Below, piece by piece: positions 18,047 to 25,974 of a DNA stretch of 64,000 nucleotides. The notes beneath the pieces were generated by a model. It saw only the letters and a list, made by a program, of their open reading frames with translations. It did not search any database and had not been told where the DNA came from. A program made the translations under genes and the position numbers. Origin of the DNA: Salinibacterium sp. dk2585 (GTDB lineage Bacteria > Actinomycetota > Actinomycetes > Actinomycetales > Microbacteriaceae). The DNA lies in the NCBI RefSeq assembly GCF_008001035.1, contig NZ_CP042856.1, positions 248,001 to 312,000 on the forward strand, in the 5' to 3' direction. Position 1 is the stretch's first letter, and each line of letters begins with the position of its first letter.

Positions 18047-18688
18047 ATGCCCGCCTCCAGACCCGCCGCGGCGGCCCTTGGTGGCCGTTTCGTTACGCTC
18101 CGACCGCTTGGCGAGGAGGACTTCGGCGCCCTCTTCGACGTGATCGGGCATCCGGAGGTCTTCTCCGGCGGCTACGGCGGGGGAGTTGCCGCCCTGCGCG
18201 ACAGCCGCGACGAGTTCGCGGAGTGGCTGCGCGGCTACCTGCCGTGGGAGACGGGCCTCTCCTTTGGGGTCTGCCTGCGCGGCGGCCCGCATGACGGCGA
18301 GCTCGTCGGCACGACCTCCCTCGCCGACCTCGACCTGGGGAACGAGGGCGCCCACATCGGCTGGACTGCCTACGACCCGCGCGTCTGGGGTTCCGTCGTC
18401 AACGCCGAGGCGAAGCTCCTGCTGCTGTCGCTCGCGTTCGAGCACGGCTTCAGCAGGGTGCGGCTGCAGGCGGATGCCGCCAATGAGCGTTCCCGCGCCG
18501 CGATCCTGCGCCTCGGCGCCACCTTCGAAGGGGTGCTGCGGCACGACCGGCGACGGGCCGACGGCTCGTGGCGCGACACGGCCGTGCATTCTGTGCTCGT
18601 CGAGGAGTGGCCTGCGGTGAGGGACGGTCTCGAGGCGCGACTGGAGGCGCAGGGCGAGCGGCCCGTGCTCTACCGCGGGAGCCGGTGA
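18047..18688 (+). CDS. GNAT-family N-acetyltransferase (RimJ/RimL-like)
   Basis: The 213-aa protein starts with VTLRPLGEEDF, continues with SFGVCL and ELVGTTSLADL strands, and has HIGWTAYDPRVWGSVVNAEAKLL followed by RVRLQADAANERSRAAILRLGATFEGVLRH. This order is typical of RimJ/RimL-type acetyltransferases that move an acetyl group from acetyl-CoA to an N-terminal amine or small amine. The target is not predictable. No clear ribosome binding site precedes ATG 18047; translation may be leaderless or weak. Confidence 0.8.
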   Translation: MPASRPAAAALGGRFVTLRPLGEEDFGALFDVIGHPEVFSGGYGGGVAALRDSRDEFAEWLRGYLPWETGLSFGVCLRGGPHDGELVGTTSLADLDLGNEGAHIGWTAYDPRVWGSVVNAEAKLLLLSLAFEHGFSRVRLQADAANERSRAAILRLGATFEGVLRHDRRRADGSWRDTAVHSVLVEEWPAVRDGLEARLEAQGERPVLYRGSR

Positions 18689-18739
18689 ACGGCGGCTGTG
18701 AGCATACTGGCGGTCGGCCGATCGCCGGGTCGACAGGGC

Positions 18740-18745
18740 TATGGT
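18740..18745 (+). promoter_or_regulatory. -10 box (TATGGT) for a probable leaderless ohr transcript
   Basis: TATGGT fits TAnnnT and ends 7 bp before ATG 18753, with no Shine-Dalgarno sequence in between. This favours ATG 18753 over the upstream in-frame ATG at 18741, which lies inside the box. Confidence 0.45.
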
Positions 18746-18752
18746 CAGAATC

Positions 18753-19175
18753 ATGGATATCGCTTACACCGCAGTTGCACACGCGTCGGGAGGTGGCCGT
18801 GATGGCCACGTACGTTCGGATGACGACCGCATCGATTTCGAGGTTCGCCCGCCAAAGGAGATGGGTGGCTCGGGCGACGGCGTCAACCCTGAGCAGCTCT
18901 TCGCAGCCGGCTACTCCGCCTGCTTCCTGAGCGCCGTGCACGGCGCCGGCAAGCAGCTCGGTATCGACACGAAGGATGCCGCAGTGTCGGCGAGCGTCGG
19001 CATCGGCAAGAACGACAAGGGCGAGGGCTTCAACATCGCCGTCGAGCTCGACATCCACGTGCCGAACGCCGAGCAGGACCGCCGTCAGGAACTCGTCGAG
19101 AAGGCGCACCGCCTCTGCCCGTACTCCAACGCGACGCGCGGCAACGTCGAGGTCACCCTCACGCTCGTCGACTGA
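18753..19175 (+). CDS. ohr: Organic hydroperoxide resistance protein (Ohr/OsmC family)
   Basis: Ohr reduces organic and lipid hydroperoxides using a reactive cysteine pair. From ATG 18753 the protein is 140 aa, the usual size. Cys57 in AAGYSACFLSAV and Cys122 in RLCPYSNATRG are the peroxidatic and resolving cysteines, and NPEQLFAAGYSACF is a strong Ohr signature. The N-terminus MDIAYTAVAHASGGGRDGHV also fits. No OhrR repressor gene is adjacent. Expected cytosolic antioxidant role. Confidence 0.93.
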   Translation: MDIAYTAVAHASGGGRDGHVRSDDDRIDFEVRPPKEMGGSGDGVNPEQLFAAGYSACFLSAVHGAGKQLGIDTKDAAVSASVGIGKNDKGEGFNIAVELDIHVPNAEQDRRQELVEKAHRLCPYSNATRGNVEVTLTLVD

Positions 19176-19182
19176 CTTTCAC

Positions 19183-19220
19183 AATTCAGGAGGGTGCTCA
19201 TCTGCGCGCCCTCCTGAATT
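19183..19220. terminator. Bidirectional terminator between ohr and the GlcG-like gene
   Basis: AATTCAGGAGGG (19183-19194) pairs perfectly with CCCTCCTGAATT (19209-19220), a 12-bp stem with a 14-nt loop. It overlaps the stop codon of the minus-strand gene by two bases and begins 7 bp after the ohr stop, so it can serve both converging genes. Confidence 0.8.
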
Positions 19221-19620
19221 AGGAATGGAAGGCTGCTGCTGCCGCCGTCGCGATGCGCAGGTCTTCCTCCGGGTGGGCGCCGCTCACCCCAATGCCGCCG
19301 ACCACGGGCTCTCCGAGCGGCACGCCGCCTGGCAGCGTCGTGGCGCGGAACGCAAGCTGGTCGTCGATGTGCAGGAACAGCTCGGGGTAGTCGCCCTTGA
19401 GCTTCGCAAGCGAGTCGCTCGTGCGCTTGAAGGTCGCCGCCGTCTGCGCCTTCGCCCTCGCAACCCCGAGCGTGAACCAGTTCGCTCCGTCCATGCGCGC
19501 GGCGCAGACCTCAAGCCCGCGATCGTCGACGATCACGACGCTGATGCGCTTGTCGCTCTCTCGCGCGATGCGCAGGGCGTCGTCAAGGGTGGCGCGGGCG
19601 GCCTCGAGGGTGAGTGTCAC
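19219..19620 (-). CDS. GlcG/HbpS-like heme-binding family protein
   Basis: The protein begins MTLTLEAARATLDDALRIA and has SVVIVDDRG, DGANWFTLGVARAKAQTAATFKRTS, a PGGVPL loop and VVGGIGVSGAHPEEDLRIA, the complete pattern of the GlcG/HbpS (DUF336) domain. I place the start at GTG 19620 because GGAGGA lies 7 bp upstream of it. A longer reading frame with ATG at 19638 would put that ribosome binding site inside the gene. The result is 133 aa, normal for the family. HbpS of Streptomyces binds heme and signals redox stress; most other members lack known roles. The nearby ohr gene would fit a stress context, but this is only suggestive. Confidence 0.8.
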   Translation of the reverse strand: MTLTLEAARATLDDALRIARESDKRISVVIVDDRGLEVCAARMDGANWFTLGVARAKAQTAATFKRTSDSLAKLKGDYPELFLHIDDQLAFRATTLPGGVPLGEPVVGGIGVSGAHPEEDLRIATAAAAAFHS

Positions 19621-19916
19621 TGCGCTTCCTCCCAACATCTGGCGCTGCAGGAACTTGGCGATGAGTCGGTTCCGGGCGCGCAGCCGCTCTCGCGAATCTA
19701 GCGGCCGCCATAGGCCCTCGCAAGCCACAGAAACTTGCGACTCAGACCAAAGAACAGGCGTGCCGCCGACTGAAACGGCCTGTTGTTCGGGCCTTCAACG
19801 GCGTCCCATCATTACGACCACGGTGCGTTCTACGTCGAAGTCAGCACTCGATCTCCAACTCGGCACAGAGCTGTCCCGAGCATGTCCCCTGCCTACATGG
19901 CGAAGAAGGAGTGAAT
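19621..19916. other. Intergenic region upstream of the peptide-type binding protein gene
   Basis: The 296 bp between the two divergent genes hold no credible gene. I see no convincing -35/-10 pair and no strong palindrome. AAGGAG at 19906-19911 is the ribosome binding site of the gene starting at 19917. Confidence 0.5.
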
Positions 19917-21518
19917 ATGAAGACCTTCCGTCCGCTTATCGCGGTCGCGGCCGGAGCGCTGTTGGTGCTCACTGGATGCGTCGGCACGGGCTCATCTGGA
20001 GAGAGCGGCCAAGACGCCGGTGTCTCTACGACCCCCTGGGGTGCGCAGGTTCTGGAGCGTGGCGAGCCGCAGAGGGGCGGAAGCCTCACGTATGGCCTCA
20101 GCGCGGTCGTCGAGTCGCTTGACCCTGCCGGCTCGGCCGTCAGTGGCAACCTCATCATGCGGTCCATCTACGGAGTGCTGTTCTCCTACGACGACGAAGA
20201 GCGAAACATCCGCCCCGACATGGCGGAGTCGATCGAGAGTGAAGACGGCGCCAACTGGACCCTCAAGCTCAAGCCCGGCTACACGTTCACCGACGGCAAC
20301 CCCTACGACGCCGAAGCCGTGAAGGCCCACTTCGAGCGAATCGCCGCCGAGGGCTCGCGCTCGCGCTCGGCAGAGGACATGCGCCAGATCACCTCCATGG
20401 AGGTCGCCGACGAGCACACCCTGCTGATGACCCTGAAGAAGCCGTGGACCGGATTCCCTGACGTACTCGTCGGCGCCTACCCTGGCGGCCCCGCTATGGT
20501 TCCCTCCCCGGCGGCCGTCGAGAAGTACGGCGAGGCACTGGCGACGAACCCCGTGGGTGCTGGCCCCTTCATGCTCAAGTCGTTCCAGCCCGGCGGTGAC
20601 GTCGTGCTCGTCAACAACCCCGACTACGCGGGTGACGAGCCCTATCTCGACGAGATCAAGTTCGTCACGGCGACCGACACGCAGTCGCGCGTCTCCGCGG
20701 CCCTCGCGGGCGACATCGACATCGCCCGCGCCCAGTCGGCCGTTGACCTCGAGACTGCCGCCGACGGCGGGCTCACGATGCTGACCCAGCCCGATTCGGC
20801 CTACTACAACCTGCTGCTCAACCTGACGGCACCGCCCTTCGACGACGAGCGGATGCGCCGGGCGCTGGCGCACGCGATCGACCTCAACGGACTCAATGCG
20901 GCCGTCTTCGAAGGCAAGCACGACCCAATGTCGGGACTCATGCTGAGCACGAGCCCGTTCTTCGTTGACACCGACTGGCCGAGCTACGACGTCGACAAGG
21001 CAAAGGAACTCGCCGAGGAGTACACGGCAGACACGGGCAACCCTGCAGCGTTCAGCCTCACGACGACGAGCCCGCCCGAGTTTCAGCAGCAGGCGGCCGT
21101 GCTTCAGCAGATGCTCGCCGACGCGGGGATCGACATGTCGATCAACGTGAGTGACCAGCCCACCATGGTCTCCGAGGCTCGCGCCGGAAACTTCCAGGCG
21201 CAGCACCGCTATATCGAGATCATCGACGTGAACTACGCCCGCACAGCCTTCTTCAGCACGTCCGGTGGCAACAACGGACTCAAGGGAGATCCCACGGTGG
21301 ACCGCATCCTCGACGAGATGCTCACGGCCTCCGAGGGCGAGATGAAGGAACTCTACGTCGACCTACAGGTTGCACTGGAGGACTGGCTGCCCCAGGTGCC
21401 CCTGATTGCCGTCAAGAACGGCGTGTTCGTCAGCGACCGCGTCGGCGGCTACCCGGGCAACCTGATCGGCCTGCCTGAGCCGGACTTCCGCCACGTGTGG
21501 GCAGTCCCCGGCAGCTGA
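19917..21518 (+). CDS. ABC transporter substrate-binding lipoprotein, family 5 (DppA/OppA type)
   Basis: MKTFRPLIAVAAGALLVLTGC is a lipoprotein signal with lipobox LTGC, so the mature protein is anchored outside the membrane. The rest (PQRGGSLTYGLSAVVESLDPAGS, FHAYGVLFSY-like region, TDGNPYDAEAVKAHFERI, NPVGAGPFMLKSF, RMRRALAHAIDL) is the family 5 binding-protein pattern used for peptides, nickel and various organic solutes. ATG 19917 has AAGGAG 5 bp upstream; an upstream GTG at 19911 overlaps that site and is rejected. The matching permeases and ATPases are at 30404-34312, split off by a catabolic gene set, which suggests the substrate of that pathway is what it binds. Confidence 0.9.
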   Translation: MKTFRPLIAVAAGALLVLTGCVGTGSSGESGQDAGVSTTPWGAQVLERGEPQRGGSLTYGLSAVVESLDPAGSAVSGNLIMRSIYGVLFSYDDEERNIRPDMAESIESEDGANWTLKLKPGYTFTDGNPYDAEAVKAHFERIAAEGSRSRSAEDMRQITSMEVADEHTLLMTLKKPWTGFPDVLVGAYPGGPAMVPSPAAVEKYGEALATNPVGAGPFMLKSFQPGGDVVLVNNPDYAGDEPYLDEIKFVTATDTQSRVSAALAGDIDIARAQSAVDLETAADGGLTMLTQPDSAYYNLLLNLTAPPFDDERMRRALAHAIDLNGLNAAVFEGKHDPMSGLMLSTSPFFVDTDWPSYDVDKAKELAEEYTADTGNPAAFSLTTTSPPEFQQQAAVLQQMLADAGIDMSINVSDQPTMVSEARAGNFQAQHRYIEIIDVNYARTAFFSTSGGNNGLKGDPTVDRILDEMLTASEGEMKELYVDLQVALEDWLPQVPLIAVKNGVFVSDRVGGYPGNLIGLPEPDFRHVWAVPGS

Positions 21519-21582
21519 CGAAGTTCGTCGTCCAATCCCACGATTGCGCCGGCGGACGTCCCCCGAACTCATACCGAGGGAT

Positions 21583-21620
21583 GCTGGCCGGCTCAGTACA
21601 CGCCGCGTTGAGCGGCCAGC
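21583..21620 (+). terminator. Long hairpin between the binding protein and acyl-CoA dehydrogenase genes
   Basis: GCTGGCCGGCTCA (21583-21595) pairs with TGAGCGGCCAGC (21609-21620) with one bulged base, a 12-bp stem and 13-nt loop, followed by AACTCAATTT. It may terminate or attenuate transcription so that the binding protein is made in excess over downstream enzymes. Confidence 0.5.
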
Positions 21621-21639
21621 AACTCAATTTGGAGAACCC

Positions 21640-22809
21640 ATGGTGTCGGTAGGCCTAGCGCGCACGATCTTCGACGATGCGCACGAGGACTTCAGGCGCG
21701 CGGTGCGAGCATTCGTGGAACGCGATGTGGCCCCGCACCTGGAGGAGTGGGACGACGCCGGTCGAGTGGATCGCGAACTCTTCCGCAAGGCCGCCAGTAT
21801 GGGGCTGCTGGGGATGTCGGCCCCCGAACGCTTCGGCGGTGGCGGCATCGATGACTTCCGCTACAGCGCCGTCCTCTTGGAGGAACTCGCTCGCGTCGGC
21901 GCACACGGTGTCTCGATGGCGCTGTGCGGTTTCAACGACCTGGTCTCGCCCTACTTCACCGCCTTCGGAAGCGACTCGATCAACGAGCGGTACCTCGCCC
22001 CCATGATCGCCGGGGAGAAGGTTGGGGCGGTCGCGTTCACCGAACCCGGCGCAGGCTCCGACCTCGCGTCCATGGCGATGACGGGTCGGCGCGAGGGCGA
22101 CCGCCTCGTGCTCAATGGGGCCAAGACCTTCATCTCCAACGGCCTCATGGCCGACGTTCTCGTGGTGGCCGTGAGGACCGACCCCGAAGCCGGGCGATCC
22201 GGATTCAGCCTCGTGTGTGTGGACTCGCATTCGGAGGGTCTCGCGCGCAGTGGCCCGCTGCGCAAGGTGGGCCTCGGGATGCAGGACACCGCCGAACTAT
22301 TCTTCGACGATGTGCGCGTGCCTCGCGCCGACGTGCTCGGTGTCGAGGGGCAGGGGTGGGCGCAGTTGCGGCGGAACCTGCCCATCGAGCGCCTCCACAT
22401 CGCCGTGTCGGCGATGGCCGCGATGCGGGCGACCTTCGAGCACGCGCTCTCCCATACGACCGAGCGACGGGCCTTCGGGCAGCGGATCGCTGACTTCCAG
22501 GCCAATCGTTTTTATCTCGCGGAGCTGGCAACCGAGATCGAGGTGACCCAGGCGTTCGTCGACCGCTGCATCCTGGACGCCGCTGAGGGCACCCTCGACG
22601 AGGTGACGGCGGCCATGGCGAAGTGGTGGACGACCGAACTGCAGCAACGCGTCGTGCAGCGTGCCGTCCAGCTCCACGGCGGCTACGGCTACATGAAGGA
22701 GTACCGAGTTGCACGCGACTTCATGGACTCGCGCGTGACCACCATCTTCGGCGGCACGACGGAGATCATGAAGGAGATCATCGGTCGCCGCATCACACGG
22801 GAGGGCTGA
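21640..22809 (+). CDS. Acyl-CoA dehydrogenase
   Basis: FAD enzyme that desaturates an acyl-CoA at C2-C3. ATG 21640 follows GGAGA and gives 389 aa, typical length. AVAFTEPGAGSDLASM near 131-146 and TFISNG near 163 are the FAD and substrate-binding signatures. The C-terminal motif is FGGTTEIMKE, with Gly where medium-chain enzymes carry the catalytic Glu. A Glu at 250 in LPIERLHIA instead matches the position used by isovaleryl-CoA and long-chain dehydrogenases. A branched or short dicarboxylic acyl-CoA would suit the neighbouring CoA-transferase, hydratase and lyase genes; the substrate is inferred only. Confidence 0.92.
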   Translation: MVSVGLARTIFDDAHEDFRRAVRAFVERDVAPHLEEWDDAGRVDRELFRKAASMGLLGMSAPERFGGGGIDDFRYSAVLLEELARVGAHGVSMALCGFNDLVSPYFTAFGSDSINERYLAPMIAGEKVGAVAFTEPGAGSDLASMAMTGRREGDRLVLNGAKTFISNGLMADVLVVAVRTDPEAGRSGFSLVCVDSHSEGLARSGPLRKVGLGMQDTAELFFDDVRVPRADVLGVEGQGWAQLRRNLPIERLHIAVSAMAAMRATFEHALSHTTERRAFGQRIADFQANRFYLAELATEIEVTQAFVDRCILDAAEGTLDEVTAAMAKWWTTELQQRVVQRAVQLHGGYGYMKEYRVARDFMDSRVTTIFGGTTEIMKEIIGRRITREG

Positions 22810-22812
22810 GCC

Positions 22813-23781
22813 ATGGCGAACCTGGAACTCCGTGAACTTCAGTGGTTCATCGCGCTGGCTGAGAGGGAGCACCTCACCCAGGCGGCTGCCCAACTCCACA
22901 TCAGCCAACCGACCCTCTCGCGGGCGTTGACCCGCATCGAAGAGCAACTCGGCGTGCAACTCTTCGACCGCCGCCGCAATCGGCTGAAGTTGAACAAGTA
23001 CGGCGAGATCTTTCTTGCCCATGCCCTCAGGGCCTCGAGTGAGCTTGCCCAGGCCGAGCGGCGCATCGCGACCCTGGTCGACCCCGACAGGGGCTCGATC
23101 GCGCTCGGCTTCGTGGAGTCCTTTGGCAACTGGTTGGTCCCCCGCATGGTGAACAGGTATCGGGAGGTCGCGCCAGGCACGTCGTTCGAGCTCTTCGGAG
23201 GGGCAGCGGATGCCATTGTCGACGGGGTGCGGAAGGGCCGCTTCGACATCGGGCTCGTGGCGCCGCGTCCGGCTGCCGATGACCTGGAATGGCTGCCAAT
23301 CGGCAAGCAGGCGCTTCGCGTGATCGCCCCCGCCGGCCACCCGTTCCAGCAGCGCGTATCGCTCGCGCTCCACGAGCTGGCCGACGAACCGATGGTGACC
23401 CTGCGTCTCGGATACGGACTCCGCACCGTGGTCGACGGCCTCTTCCGCGACGCGGGCATCCCCCACCGCATCGCGATAGAGACGACCGAGTTGTCGACCA
23501 TGAGTGCCTTGGTCGCGGCCGGCGTCGGCGTAGCCATCGTCCCCGAGCCGCCACGCGAGTTGCAGCATGCGCCCCTCGGAGTCCCGCTCAGCGTGCCAGG
23601 CGCCCACCGGGAGTACGGCGCGATTGCTCGGCGAGTCGGCCCCATCGGCCATGCGGCACACAGATTCCTGGCGGCACTCAAGGCGGATGCCTCGAGCTCG
23701 GACCTGTACGCCGTGGCGCCGTCATCCGCCCGCCCCGCCCCGCCAGCATCCGTCGCCGGCCGAGAGGACACTCCTCAATGA
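22813..23781 (+). CDS. LysR-family transcriptional regulator (within the acyl-CoA catabolic operon)
   Basis: Residues about 3-62 form the winged helix-turn-helix (LRELQWFIALAEREHLTQAAAQLHISQPTLSRALTRIEEQLGVQLFDR), followed by a type 2 periplasmic-like effector domain. It starts 3 bp after the acyl-CoA dehydrogenase stop and its own stop overlaps the next ATG (ATGA), so unusually for LysR it is encoded inside the operon it probably controls, not divergently. The inducer is likely a pathway intermediate. Length of 322 aa is normal, with an Ala/Pro-rich tail. Confidence 0.92.
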   Translation: MANLELRELQWFIALAEREHLTQAAAQLHISQPTLSRALTRIEEQLGVQLFDRRRNRLKLNKYGEIFLAHALRASSELAQAERRIATLVDPDRGSIALGFVESFGNWLVPRMVNRYREVAPGTSFELFGGAADAIVDGVRKGRFDIGLVAPRPAADDLEWLPIGKQALRVIAPAGHPFQQRVSLALHELADEPMVTLRLGYGLRTVVDGLFRDAGIPHRIAIETTELSTMSALVAAGVGVAIVPEPPRELQHAPLGVPLSVPGAHREYGAIARRVGPIGHAAHRFLAALKADASSSDLYAVAPSSARPAPPASVAGREDTPQ

Positions 23782-25163
23782 CCGACAGCACATCGATGAG
23801 CGAGGTGCTCGCGGCGCATTGGGCGTCCCTGCATTTCGAGGACATCCCTTCCGTCGAGGTGACGCGGGTGAAGGCGAACATCCTCGACACTCTCGCCGTC
23901 TCCCTCGCGGGCGTCGGCACCGAGGAGTCGATGCGTGTCCGCGGCGCCCTGCACGACCTTCATGGCAGTGAGAGCGGCAGCCTTGTGTGGGGAACGCCCG
24001 ATCGACTGACTCCCGCATATGCGGCCTTCGCGAATGGCACCTCTGCACACGCGAGGGACTTCGACGACGGAGGAGGCCCGGGTCATGCGGGGGCCACGGT
24101 GCTTCCGGCTGCCATCGCCGTCGGGGAGCTCGTCGGCGCGAGCGGCCGCGACCTGATCGCCGCCACCATCGCGGGTTACGACATCAGCTATCGCCTGCTG
24201 CAGTCGCTCGGGGGATTCGCCGCCATGACGGATCGTGGATGGCACAGCACCGGAGTCATGGGCAGTTTCGCGGCGGCGGCGGCGTCAGCGAAGATGCTCG
24301 GCCTCGACGCACAGTGCTTCGCCGACGCCCTGGGCATCGCGGGATCGTTCACCGGCGGCATCTGGGCCTTCATCGATGATGGGGCCTGGACGAAACGCAT
24401 CCATGCGGGCAAGGCAGGGGAGACGGGGGTCGATGCCGCGTTCCTCGCCCGGAGGGGAATCACGGGACCGCACCGAGTCTTCGAAGCCCAGTGGGGCGGA
24501 ATCTTTGCCACGCACAACGGCGGAACCGGAAGCCCCGAGCGAGCCCTCGACCGCCTCGGCCTCGACTTCAACATCGACACGGCCTACATAAAGCCCCACG
24601 CGTGCTGCCGAGGGTCACACTCGACCATCGACACGATGCTTCGCCTGATCGAGGGGCACGACCTGACGCCGCAGAACGTGGCGAGAATCATCGTCACGGC
24701 GGGGAGCACCGCGATCAACATGCTCTCGGTCGATCCGATCGAGACAGTGTTCGACGCACAGTTCAGCTTGCCGTACGCCATCGCGATCGCACTCCATCAG
24801 CGCAGCGTCGGCCTCGACCAGTTCGACCCGCCGCGCATCCACGAACCGGCGATTCGTGCGACGTTCGATCGGATCACGATGCGACTCGACGAGAGCATCC
24901 AACTTGCTGACGGTCCCACCCTCCGCATCGAGCTGACCGACGGCAGGGTGATCAGCTCCGACTCGGGAAGCCCGATGAAGGCCAAGGGCTCTGCATCGAA
25001 CCCGATGTCGCAGCACGAGGTGGCCCAGAAGGCGCGGCAGCTCCTTGCGCCCCGGGGCCCGGACGTCGCCGAGGCCTTGGTCGCGGCGGTAGACGGCCTC
25101 GACCAGTCGGAGGACCTCACCGACCTGATGAATGCACTCAGCTTCGCGACCGAGAGGAAATGA
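23778..25163 (+). CDS. MmgE/PrpD family protein
   Basis: The 461-aa protein has the MmgE/PrpD pattern: ILDTLAVSLAGVG, NGTSAHARDFDD, HAGATVLPAAIAVGE, GYDISYRL, RGWHSTGVMGSFAAAAASAKML, WTKRIHAGKAGETGVDAAFLA, and KPHACCRGSHSTID. Known members are 2-methylcitrate dehydratase and cis-aconitate decarboxylase, which makes itaconate. The ATG overlaps the LysR stop. Because the next genes look like an itaconyl/mesaconyl-CoA route, a reaction that forms or removes a C5 or C6 branched dicarboxylate is plausible. Dehydratase and decarboxylase cannot be told apart by eye here. Confidence 0.88.
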   Translation: MTDSTSMSEVLAAHWASLHFEDIPSVEVTRVKANILDTLAVSLAGVGTEESMRVRGALHDLHGSESGSLVWGTPDRLTPAYAAFANGTSAHARDFDDGGGPGHAGATVLPAAIAVGELVGASGRDLIAATIAGYDISYRLLQSLGGFAAMTDRGWHSTGVMGSFAAAAASAKMLGLDAQCFADALGIAGSFTGGIWAFIDDGAWTKRIHAGKAGETGVDAAFLARRGITGPHRVFEAQWGGIFATHNGGTGSPERALDRLGLDFNIDTAYIKPHACCRGSHSTIDTMLRLIEGHDLTPQNVARIIVTAGSTAINMLSVDPIETVFDAQFSLPYAIAIALHQRSVGLDQFDPPRIHEPAIRATFDRITMRLDESIQLADGPTLRIELTDGRVISSDSGSPMKAKGSASNPMSQHEVAQKARQLLAPRGPDVAEALVAAVDGLDQSEDLTDLMNALSFATERK

Positions 25164-25164
25164 C

Positions 25165-25974
25165 ATGACGACGACAGTGCGTCGAGAAGAGATCATCGCA
25201 GCCGAGCCCGTGGAATCGCTCGCCGCGATGCTGGGGATCGAGGTCCCTTTCGGAGAGGGTGACGCGGTGCCCCCCATGTGGCACTGGATGTACCTGCTCG
25301 AGAGGACCGCGCAGAGCGAGCTCGGAGAAGACGGGCATCCCGTCGTGGGAATCCCCGCGCCCCCCGGCCCCGGGCGTCGGCGGATGTTCGCAGGCGGGCG
25401 AGTGGCGACCCTTGCGCCGCTTCGAATCGGCAGGAGCGCCACCAAGGTCATCTCGCTGCACCGCTCTGTCGACAAGGTGGGAAAGACCGGACCCCTGACG
25501 TTCACGACCGTGCTGCACGAGATCTTCCAGGACGGCGAGCTCGTCATCCGCGAGGAGCAGGACATCGTCTATCGCGCGGAGGGCGGGGAGCCCCTGCCGG
25601 CGGCGAAGCCTGCGGCACCCGCACCTGAGGGGCCGCGGCTCCAACTGGATGTCGATGAGCGGCTTCTCTTCCGATTCTCTGCGCTGACCTACAATGCGCA
25701 CCGCATCCACTACGACCGCGACTGGTGTGAGCAGGAGGGTTACGACGGACTCGTGATCCACGGCCCGTTGCTCGCGCTCCTCGCTGGCGACCTCTACCGC
25801 CGAGAGGGGATCGACCTGACGGGCAAGACCTTCTCCTACCGGCTGGTCTCCCCGCTCACGAAGTCACAGGAATGCGTGATCGTGCCGGGCCAGGACGGCT
25901 TTGCCGCAGGGGTTGAGGCACGAGGCGCCAACGGCAGCATCGCCGCCGTGGCGAACATCGCGGATGCCGCGTGA
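25165..25974 (+). CDS. MaoC-like (hot-dog) acyl-CoA hydratase, mesaconyl/itaconyl-CoA hydratase type
   Basis: The 269-aa protein has a degenerate N-terminal hot-dog half (PPMWHWMYLLERT...PGPGRRRMFAGGRV) and a C-terminal active half with RFSALTYNAHRIHYDRDWCEQEGYDGLVIHGP, in which NAHRIHYD carries the expected catalytic residues. This layout matches double hot-dog proteins such as mesaconyl-C4-CoA hydratase and the itaconyl-CoA hydratases of the itaconate pathway. AGAGGAAATGAC precedes ATG 25165. The following genes are a CoA-transferase and a CitE-like lyase, the same trio as in itaconate dissimilation, where the hydratase gives citramalyl-CoA. Exact substrate is inferred. Confidence 0.85.
   Translation: MTTTVRREEIIAAEPVESLAAMLGIEVPFGEGDAVPPMWHWMYLLERTAQSELGEDGHPVVGIPAPPGPGRRRMFAGGRVATLAPLRIGRSATKVISLHRSVDKVGKTGPLTFTTVLHEIFQDGELVIREEQDIVYRAEGGEPLPAAKPAAPAPEGPRLQLDVDERLLFRFSALTYNAHRIHYDRDWCEQEGYDGLVIHGPLLALLAGDLYRREGIDLTGKTFSYRLVSPLTKSQECVIVPGQDGFAAGVEARGANGSIAAVANIADAA

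Noticed and set aside
19621-19728. N-terminal extension of the GlcG-like protein to 169 aa
   Set aside because: The added residues are not like the family, and GGAGGA for the GTG at 19620 lies inside the extension.
23289-23777. Extended MmgE/PrpD reading frame overlapping most of the LysR gene
   Set aside because: The added 163 residues are Arg/Pro-rich shadow translation; the ATGA overlap at 23778 is the natural start.
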